A stretch of 64,000 bases of DNA from positions 5,276,741 to 5,340,740 of the forward strand of contig NZ_DF820425.1 in NCBI RefSeq assembly GCF_000617845.2. The letters run 5' to 3'. The stretch comes from Bradyrhizobium sp. DOA9 (lineage in GTDB: Bacteria; Pseudomonadota; Alphaproteobacteria; Rhizobiales; Xanthobacteraceae). Each line of letters starts with the position of its first letter. Position 1 is the first letter of the stretch. This document shows positions 16,698 to 25,337 of this stretch, in pieces. Both the position numbers and the translations under genes were made by a program. A model generated the notes under the pieces. It had not been told where the DNA came from, did no database searches, and saw nothing but the letters and a program-made list of their open reading frames with translations.

Positions 16698-16751
16698 GCG
16701 CAGCACCAATGTCACTCAGTCTCACGAACGCACTGTAGCGACTTTCCCCGC

Positions 16752-19100
16752 CTACGCCGCCACGACGCGCGGCGTCTCGGCGGTATCGGACGGCTGCACC
16801 GGCTTGCTCAGCATCGTTACCGCGCTGAAGCCCACCGCCCGCAGCTGCTCGCACATCTGCGTGCGCGCTTCCGGTGCCATCGCCGCGTCGGGCACGACGA
16901 CGGCGCGGGCATGCGCCGTCAACAGCTCGGCCGGAAGGTCGGCGGCGCTGCCGGCGTCGATCAGCACGTGATCGTAGGCCCGCAGCAGCGCGTCGATCGC
17001 GAGCGCCACGCGCGGCGATTGCAGCAGACTGCGGTCGAAGCCGGGGCGGCCGGCCATCACCAGATGCAGCCGCGACAGCCTGTCCCGGGTGATGATTTGC
17101 GCGAACGAGGCCTCGCCCTGCATCAGCTCGGCAAGGCCCGGAGACTGCGCGTCGGCGGAGACCGCGGCAATCGTCGGCGAGGACGCGGCGAGATCGACCA
17201 CGACGACGCGGGCATCGCGCGCCAGGTTCCGTGCCAGCGTCAGCGTCGACAGCGTGACGGCTTCGCCCGGCGCCGTGCCGAGCACCGTGACCTTCTTGGC
17301 CGCGGCGCCCGCGGCACGCAGATCGTCGGCCAGACGTTCGATCTCGGCGAATTCGCTCGCGTCCAGATCGGCCGTCATCTCCGGCTGCAGCGGCGCGGGT
17401 TCCGCCAACACCGGATCCAGCATTGGTTCGCCGCCCCTGTCCACCACGGGCTCGATGGCCCGCTGAACGACTCGCCGCTCCTCGCGCACCGGCGTCTGCG
17501 CGGAGCCCATCGCCGCGCGCGGGGTGGTCTGGCGCAGCAGCTCGCCGGTGACGACGACGCCGGACGAGAGCAGCAGCGTCGCGATCGTCGCGATCAGCAC
17601 GATCGGCAGCTTCTTCGGATAGGCCGGCGTGTTCGAGACGATGGCGCGCGAGATGATGCGGCCGTCGGTCGGCGCGGTGTCGATGGACTCGCGGGTGTTG
17701 GCCTCGCGGTACTTGGCAAGATAGGTCTCGAGCAGGTCGCGCTGCGCCTTGGCTTCCCGCTCCAGCGCGCGGAGCTGGACGTCCTGGCCGTTGGTGGAGG
17801 CCGCCTGCTTCTTGAGCTGCTCGAGGCTCACGGTGAGGCCATCGACCCGGCCGCTGGCGATCCGCGCGTCGTTCTCGAGCGAGCGCGAGAGCTTGGCGGC
17901 TTCGTCGCGAATCTGATTGTCGAGGTCGCCGAGCTGCGCCTTCAGCTCCTTGATCCGGGGATGATTGCCGAGCAACGTCGACGATTGTTCGGCGAGCTGC
18001 GCCCGCAGCGTCACCCTCTGCTCCGACAGCCGGCGCATCAATTCGGAGTTCACGACCTCGGATGCCTCGATCGGCTTGCCGCTCTGGAGCATCTCCTTGA
18101 TCAGCCGTGCCTTGGATTCCGCGTCCGCCTTCATCGAGCGCGCATTGTTGAGCTGGGTGTTGACCTCGCCCATCTGCTGGTTCGACAGCGTGGTGTTGTT
18201 CGTGCCGACGAACAGGCTCGATTTGGAACGGAAGTCCTCGACCCTGGCTTCGGCGTCCGAGACCTTCTTGCGCAAACTCTCGATCTCGCCGGCCAGCCAT
18301 TGGCTCGCGTTCTTGGCCTGCTCCTGGCGCGCCGCCTGCTGCAGCACGAGATAGCCGTCGGCGATCGAGTTGGCGACGCGCGCAGCAAGCTCGGGGTCGG
18401 CGGACTGGAATTCGACCACGATCACGCGCGACTTGTCGACGGCGTAGGCCTGAAGACGTTCGTAATAGGAATCGAGCACGCGCTCTTCCGGCGTCATCGC
18501 GAACGGATCGCGGCCGATGCCGATGAGCGCGGCAAGCGACTTCAGCGGCGAGATGCCCTGCAACACCGGATCGAATTCGGGGCGCTCGGCGAGTTTGTTC
18601 TTCTTGATGATCTCGCGCGCGAGATCGCGCGACAGCACGAGCTGCACCTGGCTGGTGACGGCCTCGGCGTCGAGCGCCTGCCGCTCCTCGGCGCGATCGC
18701 TGTTCGGGCGCAGGAACACGTTCTCGCGGCCGTCGATCAGGATGCGGGTTTCGGATTTGTAGCGCGGCGTGACGAGGTTGACGATGGCGAGCGACGCGAC
18801 GAGCGCCAGCACCGTCGGTACGATGACCCAGCCGCGCTTGCGCGCCAGGGCCGCACCGAGCGCGTGCAGGTCGATGTCGCCGGATTCGACCTGCACAGGC
18901 TTGGCGATGACGGGCGCAGGCTTCGCTTCGAGCTTGGCGTCAACCTTCGCTTCGGTCTTTTCGATCTTGGCCTCGCTCTTGGGCGCAGCCTCGCTCTTGG
19001 GCGCAGCCTCGCTCTTGGGCGCAGCCTCGCGCTTGGACTTCGCGACTGCCCGCTCGATCACGGCCTTGTCCTTGCCGGCACGCCAGAACGCTAAACGCAT
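16752..19100 (-). CDS. Exopolysaccharide co-polymerase, Wzz plus kinase-like domain (GumC/Wzc/EpsC type)
   Basis: 782-aa inner-membrane polysaccharide co-polymerase. Residues 1-70 are a Lys/Glu/Ala-rich tail with a three-fold repeat; 75-170 the Wzz domain, with TM1 at about 91-110; 255-460 a long periplasmic coiled coil; 490-520 the C-terminal TM with a Pro-rich TPAYPKKLP before it. From ~600 there is a P-loop-kinase-like domain: the Walker A position reads GTAPGEAVTL (608-617), lacking the Lys; 632-636 VVVVD resembles Walker A'; LVMAGRPG and VLIDAGS (712-718) match Walker B. No Tyr-rich tail. It likely controls chain length but is probably not an autokinase. Convergent with the acyltransferase and divergent from the glycosyltransferase. 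Confidence 0.86.
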   Translation of the reverse strand: MRLAFWRAGKDKAVIERAVAKSKREAAPKSEAAPKSEAAPKSEAKIEKTEAKVDAKLEAKPAPVIAKPVQVESGDIDLHALGAALARKRGWVIVPTVLALVASLAIVNLVTPRYKSETRILIDGRENVFLRPNSDRAEERQALDAEAVTSQVQLVLSRDLAREIIKKNKLAERPEFDPVLQGISPLKSLAALIGIGRDPFAMTPEERVLDSYYERLQAYAVDKSRVIVVEFQSADPELAARVANSIADGYLVLQQAARQEQAKNASQWLAGEIESLRKKVSDAEARVEDFRSKSSLFVGTNNTTLSNQQMGEVNTQLNNARSMKADAESKARLIKEMLQSGKPIEASEVVNSELMRRLSEQRVTLRAQLAEQSSTLLGNHPRIKELKAQLGDLDNQIRDEAAKLSRSLENDARIASGRVDGLTVSLEQLKKQAASTNGQDVQLRALEREAKAQRDLLETYLAKYREANTRESIDTAPTDGRIISRAIVSNTPAYPKKLPIVLIATIATLLLSSGVVVTGELLRQTTPRAAMGSAQTPVREERRVVQRAIEPVVDRGGEPMLDPVLAEPAPLQPEMTADLDASEFAEIERLADDLRAAGAAAKKVTVLGTAPGEAVTLSTLTLARNLARDARVVVVDLAASSPTIAAVSADAQSPGLAELMQGEASFAQIITRDRLSRLHLVMAGRPGFDRSLLQSPRVALAIDALLRAYDHVLIDAGSAADLPAELLTAHARAVVVPDAAMAPEARTQMCEQLRAVGFSAVTMLSKPVQPSDTAETPRVVAA
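18971..19024. repeat. Three tandem 18-bp units inside the co-polymerase gene
   Basis: The unit CCTCGCTCTTGGGCGCAG occurs three times in a row at 18971, 18989 and 19007, giving the in-frame protein repeat EAAPKS near residues 25-43. The unit is exact, so the copy number could vary between strains. Confidence 0.9.
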
Positions 19101-19302
19101 CGAACACTCCCGCAGGGCAATGCTGCGACTCTACCTCAACCGGGGCGATTACACTCCATTAAGGTTGCCGCTGGGTTAATCGCGACAGCACGCGCCAAGG
19201 CTCGCGCACACCCGTCACCGTTTGTTAACCACGAGGCCCCTTAATCCATCTCGATTATTTCGTGAGGATTGTGCGGCAGTCGCCGTCGAGCTGGTTTTGA
19301 TC

Positions 19303-20436
19303 ATGCCCCCCTCTCCCGACCGGCCGCTTCGCATCCTTCACGCCGTGCGCGCACCCGTCGGCGGCATCTTCCGCCATATCCTGGACGTCGCCAACGGCCA
19401 GGTCGACCGCGGCCATCATGTCGGCATCCTCGCCGATAGCCTCACCGGCGGCGAGCGCGCCGACAAGGCGCTGACCGAGCTCGCGCCGCGCCTGAAGCTC
19501 GGCGTACACCGCATGGCGATCCGCCGCGAACCGTCACCCGATGACGTCCTGGTATGGCTCCGCATGCGGCGGCTTGTCGCCGCACTCAAGCCCGACGTGA
19601 TGCACGGCCACGGCGCCAAGGCCGGCGCCTTCATCCGCATGCGGCGGCGCTCGGACGACACGATCCGCATCTACACCCCGCATGGCGGCTCGCTGCACTA
19701 TCCGCTCAACACCTTCAAGGGCGAGTTCTACGCGCGGCTCGAACGCGCGCTGATAAACTCGACGGACCTCTTCCTGTTCGAGAGCGTGTTTGCCCGTGAC
19801 ACCTATCAGCGCATCGTCGGCACGCCCAAGGGCGTGGTGCATTGCGTCTTCAATGGCGTGACGCCGGAGGAATTCGAGCCGGTCATCACCGCCGAGGATG
19901 CGACCGACCTCTGCTATGTCGGCGAGTTCAGGCACATCAAGGGCGCCGACCTGCTGGTCGACGCCGTGGCGCGCCTGCATGAGGCTGGCAAGAAGGTCAC
20001 GCTCACGCTCGGCGGCGACGGCGAGGAGACGGCCGCGCTGAAGGCACAGGTCGAAAGGCTAGGCCTCGCGGGCGCCATCCGCTTCATCGGTCACGTCAAG
20101 GCGCGCTACGGCTTCTCCAAGGGGCGGCTGCTGGTCGTCCCCTCGCGCGGCGATTCCATGCCTTACGTCGTGATCGAGGCCGGCGCTGCGGGCATTCCGA
20201 TGATCGCGTCCAAGATCGGCGGCATCCCCGAAATCCTGGGCGCCGACAGCCCCGCTCTGTTCGCGCCGAGCAATCCCGAAGCCATGGCGGAAGCGATCGC
20301 CGCCGCGCTGGACGATGCGCAAACGACCGCGCAGCGCGCACTTGCCTTGCGCGAGCGCATCTCGGCGCATTTCTCGCAAGCCGCGATGGTCGAAGGCGTG
20401 CTCGCAGGCTATCGCGACGCATTTGCCAATCATTAA
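19303..20436 (+). CDS. Glycosyltransferase family 4-like (group 1)
   Basis: 377 aa GT-B enzyme that probably adds a sugar to a lipid-linked EPS precursor at the inner face. The N-terminal half begins RILHAVRAPVGGIFRHILD, a GT4 donor/acceptor loop with Gly-Gly; the C-terminal half holds DLCYVGEFRHIKGADLLVDA and the EX7E motif, seen here as PYVVIEAGAAGIPMIASKIGGIPEI. No membrane helix. The ATG at 19303 has only a poor ribosome site. It heads a three-gene run (glycosyltransferase, initiating transferase, polymerase) with gaps of 60 and 75 bp; a GTTAACC site lies at 19224-19230 upstream. Confidence 0.88.
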   Translation: MPPSPDRPLRILHAVRAPVGGIFRHILDVANGQVDRGHHVGILADSLTGGERADKALTELAPRLKLGVHRMAIRREPSPDDVLVWLRMRRLVAALKPDVMHGHGAKAGAFIRMRRRSDDTIRIYTPHGGSLHYPLNTFKGEFYARLERALINSTDLFLFESVFARDTYQRIVGTPKGVVHCVFNGVTPEEFEPVITAEDATDLCYVGEFRHIKGADLLVDAVARLHEAGKKVTLTLGGDGEETAALKAQVERLGLAGAIRFIGHVKARYGFSKGRLLVVPSRGDSMPYVVIEAGAAGIPMIASKIGGIPEILGADSPALFAPSNPEAMAEAIAAALDDAQTTAQRALALRERISAHFSQAAMVEGVLAGYRDAFANH

Positions 20437-20446
20437 CCATCCTTAA
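20433..20446 (+). promoter_or_regulatory. TTAACCAT-type site upstream of the initiating transferase
   Basis: TTAACCATCCTTAA spans the stop of the glycosyltransferase: TTAA, six bases, TTAA, with the rhizobial CtrA half-site TTAACCAT in it. It lies 50 bp before the next start, as does the site at 12344-12361. The TAA stop codon makes part of the match unavoidable, so this is only suggestive. Confidence 0.3.
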
Positions 20447-20496
20447 GGCCGGCTTTAGAGAATCTTCCGATTTGTTCGATAATCGAAGCGCCAGGG

Positions 20497-22104
20497 ATGC
20501 TTGCCCGGGCGCGCAAGGCCGTGCCGCGGGTTTTGGAATGGACGTGGACGCCCGTGGAACCGCTCAACGCACGCTCGATGCTCGATGCCGCGGCCAGCGC
20601 TGCGGCAAAGCCTGCTGACCAGCCCTTCGTGGAGCGCCGTCGCCGGCTTTCGCCCGCGGCGCTCGACGTCGTCAACCAGAAGGTCGCGCGGGCCTATTCG
20701 CCGATCGTGATCGCGGGTTTCGTGCGCCTTGCCGATTTCGCGCTGCTGAGCCTCGTCGGCATCGCAGTCTATCTCGGCTATGTCATGCCGCTCGCGGGGG
20801 CGTTCAGCTGGATCTATCCGGCCGAGGTCATCGCCGTCGCCATTGCCGCCGTGGTCTGCTTCCAGGCCGCCGACATCTACCAGGTGCAGCTGTTCCGTGG
20901 TCAGCTGCGGCAGATGACGCGGATGATCTCGTCATGGTCGTTCGTCTTCCTGCTCTTCATCGGCATCTCCTTCTTCGCCAAGTTCGGCAGCGAAATCTCG
21001 CGGCTGTGGCTCGCCGCCTTCTACTTCCTCGGGCTCGCAGCCCTGATCGCACAGCGCCTGGTGCTGCGCTCGCTGGTCCGGGCCTGGGCGCGACAAGGCC
21101 GGCTCGACCGCCGCACCATCATCGTCGGATCCGACAGGAACGGCGAGCAGCTGGTCGAGGCGCTGAAAGCGCAGGAGGATTCCGACATCCACGTGCTCGG
21201 CGTGTTCGACGACCGCAACGACAGCCGCGCTCTCGACACCTGCGCCGGCGCGCGCAAGCTCGGCAAGGTCGACGACATCGTCGAATTCGCACGCCGCACC
21301 CGCGTGGACCTCGTGCTGTTCGCGCTGCCGATCTCGGCGGAGACCCGCATCCTGGAGATGCTGAAGAAGCTCTGGGTGCTGCCGGTCGACATCCGCCTCT
21401 CCGCGCACACCAACAAGCTGCGCTTCCGGCCGCGCTCCTATTCCTATCTCGGCGAGGTGCCGACGCTCGACGTGTTCGAGGCGCCGATCACCGACTGGGA
21501 CCTGGTGATGAAATGGCTGTTCGACCGCATCGTCGGCAGCCTCGCGCTGCTCGCAGCCCTGCCGGTGATGGCATTGGTTGCGCTCGCCGTGAAGCTCGAC
21601 AGCCCCGGCCCGGTGCTGTTCCGACAGAAGCGCTTCGGCTTCAACAACGAGCGCATCGACGTCTACAAGTTCCGCTCGATGTACCATCACCAGGCCGATC
21701 CGACCGCCTCGAAGGTCGTGACCAAGAACGATCCGCGCGTCACCCGCGTCGGCCGCTTCATCCGCAAGACCAGCCTTGACGAGCTGCCGCAGCTCTTCAA
21801 CGTGGTGTTCTCGGGCAATCTCTCGCTGGTCGGCCCGCGTCCGCATGCGGTGCAGGGCAAGCTCCAGAGCCGGCTGTTCGACGAAGCCGTCGACGGCTAT
21901 TTCGCCCGCCACCGCGTCAAGCCGGGCATCACCGGCTGGGCCCAGATCAACGGCTGGCGCGGCGAGATCGACAACGAAGAGAAGATCCAGAAGCGCGTCG
22001 AGTTCGACCTCTATTACATCGAGAACTGGTCGGTGCTGTTCGACCTCGTCATTCTCCTGAAGACGCCGATCTCGCTGCTGACCAAGAACGAGAACGCGTA
22101 TTGA
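20497..22104 (+). CDS. Undecaprenyl-phosphate sugar-1-phosphate transferase (WbaP/WcaJ/GumD type)
   Basis: 535 aa. Initiates EPS assembly by moving a hexose-1-phosphate from a UDP-sugar to undecaprenyl phosphate. Four hydrophobic helices in residues 65-185 (YSPIVIAGFVRLADFALLSL onward), a NAD-like Rossmann region DRRTIIVGSDRNGEQLVEAL (~205-225), and a fifth membrane segment RIVGSLALLAALPVMALVAL (~343) precede the catalytic C-terminal domain, with the family signatures KFRSMYHHQA, RKTSLDELPQLFNV and SLVGPRPHAVQGK, and GITGWAQINGWRGE. The catalytic DE (here SLDELPQ) is present. GTG at 20554 is another possible start. Second gene of the run. Confidence 0.94.
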   Translation: MLARARKAVPRVLEWTWTPVEPLNARSMLDAAASAAAKPADQPFVERRRRLSPAALDVVNQKVARAYSPIVIAGFVRLADFALLSLVGIAVYLGYVMPLAGAFSWIYPAEVIAVAIAAVVCFQAADIYQVQLFRGQLRQMTRMISSWSFVFLLFIGISFFAKFGSEISRLWLAAFYFLGLAALIAQRLVLRSLVRAWARQGRLDRRTIIVGSDRNGEQLVEALKAQEDSDIHVLGVFDDRNDSRALDTCAGARKLGKVDDIVEFARRTRVDLVLFALPISAETRILEMLKKLWVLPVDIRLSAHTNKLRFRPRSYSYLGEVPTLDVFEAPITDWDLVMKWLFDRIVGSLALLAALPVMALVALAVKLDSPGPVLFRQKRFGFNNERIDVYKFRSMYHHQADPTASKVVTKNDPRVTRVGRFIRKTSLDELPQLFNVVFSGNLSLVGPRPHAVQGKLQSRLFDEAVDGYFARHRVKPGITGWAQINGWRGEIDNEEKIQKRVEFDLYYIENWSVLFDLVILLKTPISLLTKNENAY

Positions 22105-22179
22105 ATTGAGTTTCGCTGACATGCCTCGGCTTGACGGGCATCCAGTACGCGTTGTGTGGCGTGCGAGTAGCGTGAGCGT

Positions 22180-23439
22180 GTGATGGCCTATGCGGCGACA
22201 GCCGGTGGAGTGAACGTAGCCGCAACGGCCGCACCGGGCGTGCTGGCGCTGCAGCGCGCAATGGTGTGGCTGGTCGGCGCCTCCGGCGCCATCGTCTTCA
22301 TCGAGCCGAGCCCCTACGAGATCGCGACACTGCTCGCGACCGTCACCTTTTTCGCCACCGGTCTGCGCCTGCGGCTCGTGCTGATGCCGCTGGTGCTGAT
22401 GCTGATCCTGCTCAATGTCGGCTATACCATCAGCGCGATCCCGCTGTTCGAGCAGACGGAGGTGGTGAGCTGGATCGCGACCTCATGGTACATGGCGGTG
22501 ACCGTATTGTTCTTCGCCATGGTCATCTCCGAGGACACCGAGGCCCGACTCGACATGCTCCGCCGCGGCCTCGTGGTCGGTGCGATGATTGCCTCGCTCC
22601 TGGCGATTGCCGGCTACTTCCACCTGGTTCCCGGCGGCAACGACCTCTTGACGCTCTACGGCCGCGCGCGCGGCACATTCAAGGACCCGAACGTGCTCGG
22701 CGCCTTCCTGATCCTGCCGGCGCTGTTCGCGCTCCAGAGCGTGGTCACCGACAAGTTCGGCAAGGCGTTCCGCAACGTCATCGCCTTCGGCATCATGTCG
22801 CTGGCGATCCTGCTCGCATTCTCCCGCGCCGCCTGGGGCGGGCTGGTGCTGACCTCCGCCTTCATGCTGGCGCTGATGGTGCTGACCAGCCGCACCAATG
22901 CGCAGCGCTCGCGCATCATCATCATGGCGGTCGTCGCCGCGGTGCTCGGCATCGCGTTGATCGCCGTGCTGCTGTCGCTGGACGCCACCGCCGAAATGTT
23001 CAAGCAGCGTGCGAGCTTCGACCAAAGCTATGACGAGGGCCGCTTCGGCCGCTTCGGCCGGCACATCCTCGGTGCGGAGATGGCGCTGGAGCTGCCGTTC
23101 GGCATCGGCCCGCTGCAATTCCACCGCTACTTCCCCGAGGACACCCACAATTCCTACCTCAACGCCTTCATGTCCGGCGGCTGGCTGTCCGGTGTGTGCT
23201 ATCCCGCGCTGGTCTTCACCACGGTCATCATGGGTTTCCGCCACGTCTTCATCCGTGTGCCGTGGCAGCGCGCCTACCTCGCGGTGTTTTCCGCTTTCCT
23301 CGGCACCGTCGGCGAAAGCCTCGTGATCGACACCGACCACTGGCGGCACTTCTGGATGATGCTGGGCGCGGTGTGGGGCATGATTGCAGCCGCGCAGGCC
23401 TACAAGGCTAGGACCGGCGAGGACGCTTCTTCAGCTTGA
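22180..23439 (+). CDS. O-antigen ligase/polymerase family membrane protein (Wzy-like)
   Basis: About 419 aa with ten or more membrane helices. The large periplasmic loop motif ERFG-type region reads DPNVLGAFLILPALFAL and GRFGRFGRHILGAEMALELPFGIGPLQFHRYFPEDTHNSYLNAFMSGGWL, with HNSYLN as the conserved His and Asn loop of Wzy/WaaL ligases. In an EPS locus with an initiating transferase and a co-polymerase the likely role is Wzy-type polymerisation. The first codon is GTG at 22180, followed directly by ATG at 22183; either may be used. The 3' end overlaps the convergent MarR gene by 32 bp. Confidence 0.87.
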   Translation: MMAYAATAGGVNVAATAAPGVLALQRAMVWLVGASGAIVFIEPSPYEIATLLATVTFFATGLRLRLVLMPLVLMLILLNVGYTISAIPLFEQTEVVSWIATSWYMAVTVLFFAMVISEDTEARLDMLRRGLVVGAMIASLLAIAGYFHLVPGGNDLLTLYGRARGTFKDPNVLGAFLILPALFALQSVVTDKFGKAFRNVIAFGIMSLAILLAFSRAAWGGLVLTSAFMLALMVLTSRTNAQRSRIIIMAVVAAVLGIALIAVLLSLDATAEMFKQRASFDQSYDEGRFGRFGRHILGAEMALELPFGIGPLQFHRYFPEDTHNSYLNAFMSGGWLSGVCYPALVFTTVIMGFRHVFIRVPWQRAYLAVFSAFLGTVGESLVIDTDHWRHFWMMLGAVWGMIAAAQAYKARTGEDASSA

Positions 23440-23935
23440 GCTCGGGCCGCTTCTCCGGCGGCGTGTCCAGCACCCCTTTCAGCGCCTCGGTGGCCGTCAG
23501 CACACCCTTGTAAGCCTCATTGGCAAAGCGCAGCAGCAGGCGCAGCTCCTCGTCGGAATAGGCGCCGAAGACCTTCTCCATCGCCTGCTGCATCGGCACG
23601 TAGAATTGGCCGAGCTTTGCGATCGCCTCGGGCACGACCGCGATGAAGACCTTGCGACGGTCCTTCTCGTCGCGCTCGCGGCGCACGAGACCGGCCTTCT
23701 CGAGCCGGTCGACCACGCCGGTGATGGCGCCGGTCGTCAGCCCCGTAACCTCGGCGAGCCTCCCTGCGGTGACGCGGCCCTCGAGATACAGGATGTCCAT
23801 GCATTCGAGGTCCGAATTGGCAATTCCGGCAACGTTGGCGACGGTCTGGCCGTAGAGCACGCCCTGCGCCGACGACCTGCGCATCGCGTCCTCGAGCTCC
23901 AGCAGCAGCGCCGCACGCGCCTTCGTCCTTGACAA
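23408..23935 (-). CDS. MarR family transcriptional regulator
   Basis: 175 aa winged-helix regulator. The recognition region is GRVTAGRLAEVTGLTTGAITGVVDRLEKAGLVRRERDEKDRRKVFIAV (residues ~55-100), the MarR signature including the DxRxxR wing. A basic Lys/Arg-rich tail (ELKLKKRPRRS) closes it. It is divergent from an FAD monooxygenase gene with 96 bp between them, holding a 21-bp palindrome at 23962-23982, so autorepression and control of the monooxygenase are likely (inference). Its 3' end overlaps the EPS polymerase gene by 32 bp on the other strand. Confidence 0.92.
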   Translation of the reverse strand: MSRTKARAALLLELEDAMRRSSAQGVLYGQTVANVAGIANSDLECMDILYLEGRVTAGRLAEVTGLTTGAITGVVDRLEKAGLVRRERDEKDRRKVFIAVVPEAIAKLGQFYVPMQQAMEKVFGAYSDEELRLLLRFANEAYKGVLTATEALKGVLDTPPEKRPELKLKKRPRRS

Positions 23936-23961
23936 GCCCGGCCCCTTATCTTACTCGATAT

Positions 23962-23982
23962 ATATCTTAGTCGCTAAGATAT
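23962..23982. promoter_or_regulatory. 21-bp palindrome, probable MarR operator
   Basis: ATATCTTAG-TCG-CTAAGATAT is a perfect inverted repeat with a 3-bp centre, in an AT-rich island between the divergent marR and monooxygenase starts (26 and 49 bp away). MarR proteins bind such 16-22 bp palindromes. A related half ATCTTACT at 23948-23955 sits alongside. Confidence 0.72.
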
Positions 23983-24031
23983 TAAGCGACCGTGTTTTCT
24001 CCTAGCACCCGCGAAACGTCGGAAGCAAGCC

Positions 24032-25228
24032 ATGGCCCACCGTCCCCGCAAGGCGCTGATCATCGGCGCCGGCATCGCCGGACCCGTCGCCGCGATCCTG
24101 CTGCGCCGCGCCGGCATCGAAGCCGCGATCTACGAGGCCTGGCCCTACTCAAAGGGTATCGGCGGCGGCCTGCAGATCGCACCGAACGGCATGCATGTGA
24201 TGGATGAGATCGGCCTTGCGAAGGAGCTGGTCAGCCGCGGCTCGGTCGCGGAAGCCTTCGACTTCTACTCGCAAGGCGGCGAGAAACTCGGCTCGATCAA
24301 CCGCGACATGGCGCGGCGCTTCGGCCAGCCGGCCGTCAACATCTCCCGCGCCGTGCTGAACGAGGTTCTAATCGACAAGGCCTGGTGCGCCTCTGTCTCG
24401 CTCTATTTCGAGAAGCGCCTGATCAAGATCGAGGACCGCGGCGACCAGCCGATCATCGCCTACTTCGCCGATGGCACTACCGCCGAGGGCGATTTCCTGA
24501 TCGGGGCCGACGGCGTGCACTCCGTCGTGCGCCGCCAAGTGATCCCGGATGGCCCGCAGCCGTTCGACACCGGCCTGATCGGCTTCGGCGGCTTCGTGCC
24601 GCACGCCGTGCTCGACGGCAGATCGATCGGCCGGCACGTCGAGACCACGTTCGGACAGAGCGGCTTCTTCGGCTACGGCCATTGCAGCCCCGATCCGAAC
24701 GACGGCGTGATGTGGTGGAGCACGCAGCCGGCACACGGCATGGACGCCGCGATGTTCCGCGCGCTTGACCATGCGACGCTGAAGCAGCATCTGCTGAGCT
24801 TCCATCACGGCTGGCACGATCCGATTCCCGCCATCATCGAAGCGGCCGAGACCATCGTCGTCACCGACACGCTCGACGTTGCGACCCTTCCGACCTGGTC
24901 GCGCAAGCGTTCGCTCGTGATCGGCGATGCCGCGCACGCAACCAGCCCTCATGCCGGCCAGGGCGCCTCGCTGGCGCTGGAGGACGCGATGCGCTTCGCG
25001 CGGCTGATGCAGGACGGCCAGGAGCTCGGCGTCACGTTTAGGGCATTCGAGGCCGAGCGCCGCCCGCGCACCGAGAAGATCGTCGCGATCGCCCGCCGCA
25101 ATGGCAACAGCAAGCGCGAGTTCAGCGCCGCCGGCGCCTGGATGCGCAATCAGATGATGAAATGGCTGCTGCCGCTGGGCGCCAAGGGCATGGACTTCAT
25201 GTACGCGTATGATGCGCGGGCGGCGTAG
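24032..25228 (+). CDS. FAD-dependent monooxygenase (PHBH-fold)
   Basis: 398 aa. N-terminal FAD Rossmann motif GAGIAG at residues 12-17, the DG motif GADGVHSVVR at 158-167, and the second FAD motif GDAAHATSPHAGQGASLALEDA at 298-319. This set is shared by p-hydroxybenzoate-hydroxylase-type enzymes acting on aromatic substrates or other small molecules with NAD(P)H and O2. The substrate cannot be told. Divergent from a MarR regulator, which often senses the substrate of the adjacent oxygenase. Followed by an 84-bp repeat. Confidence 0.91.
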   Translation: MAHRPRKALIIGAGIAGPVAAILLRRAGIEAAIYEAWPYSKGIGGGLQIAPNGMHVMDEIGLAKELVSRGSVAEAFDFYSQGGEKLGSINRDMARRFGQPAVNISRAVLNEVLIDKAWCASVSLYFEKRLIKIEDRGDQPIIAYFADGTTAEGDFLIGADGVHSVVRRQVIPDGPQPFDTGLIGFGGFVPHAVLDGRSIGRHVETTFGQSGFFGYGHCSPDPNDGVMWWSTQPAHGMDAAMFRALDHATLKQHLLSFHHGWHDPIPAIIEAAETIVVTDTLDVATLPTWSRKRSLVIGDAAHATSPHAGQGASLALEDAMRFARLMQDGQELGVTFRAFEAERRPRTEKIVAIARRNGNSKREFSAAGAWMRNQMMKWLLPLGAKGMDFMYAYDARAA

Positions 25229-25244
25229 CCGCGCGCGCGATGCC

Positions 25245-25328
25245 GTAGGGTGGGCAAAGGCGCGCCCTGCGCGCGCCGTGCCCACGATCTCTCTCAGTGG
25301 TGGGCACGCTTCGCTTTGCCCACCCTAC
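25245..25328. repeat. GTAGGGTGGGC...GCCCACCCTAC inverted repeat, copy 1
   Basis: GTAGGGTGGGCAAAG at 25245-25259 and CTTTGCCCACCCTAC at 25314-25328 are reverse complements (15 bp), with GGTGGGCAC and GTGCCCAC forming an internal pair. It fills the gap between convergent genes. Relatives are at 57417-57497 and 59214-59261. Confidence 0.87.
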
Positions 25329-25337
25329 GAGACTGAG

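Noticed and set aside
18971..19024. CRISPR-like array
   Set aside because: Tandem 18-bp repeats with no spacers inside a coding frame; no cas genes in the window.
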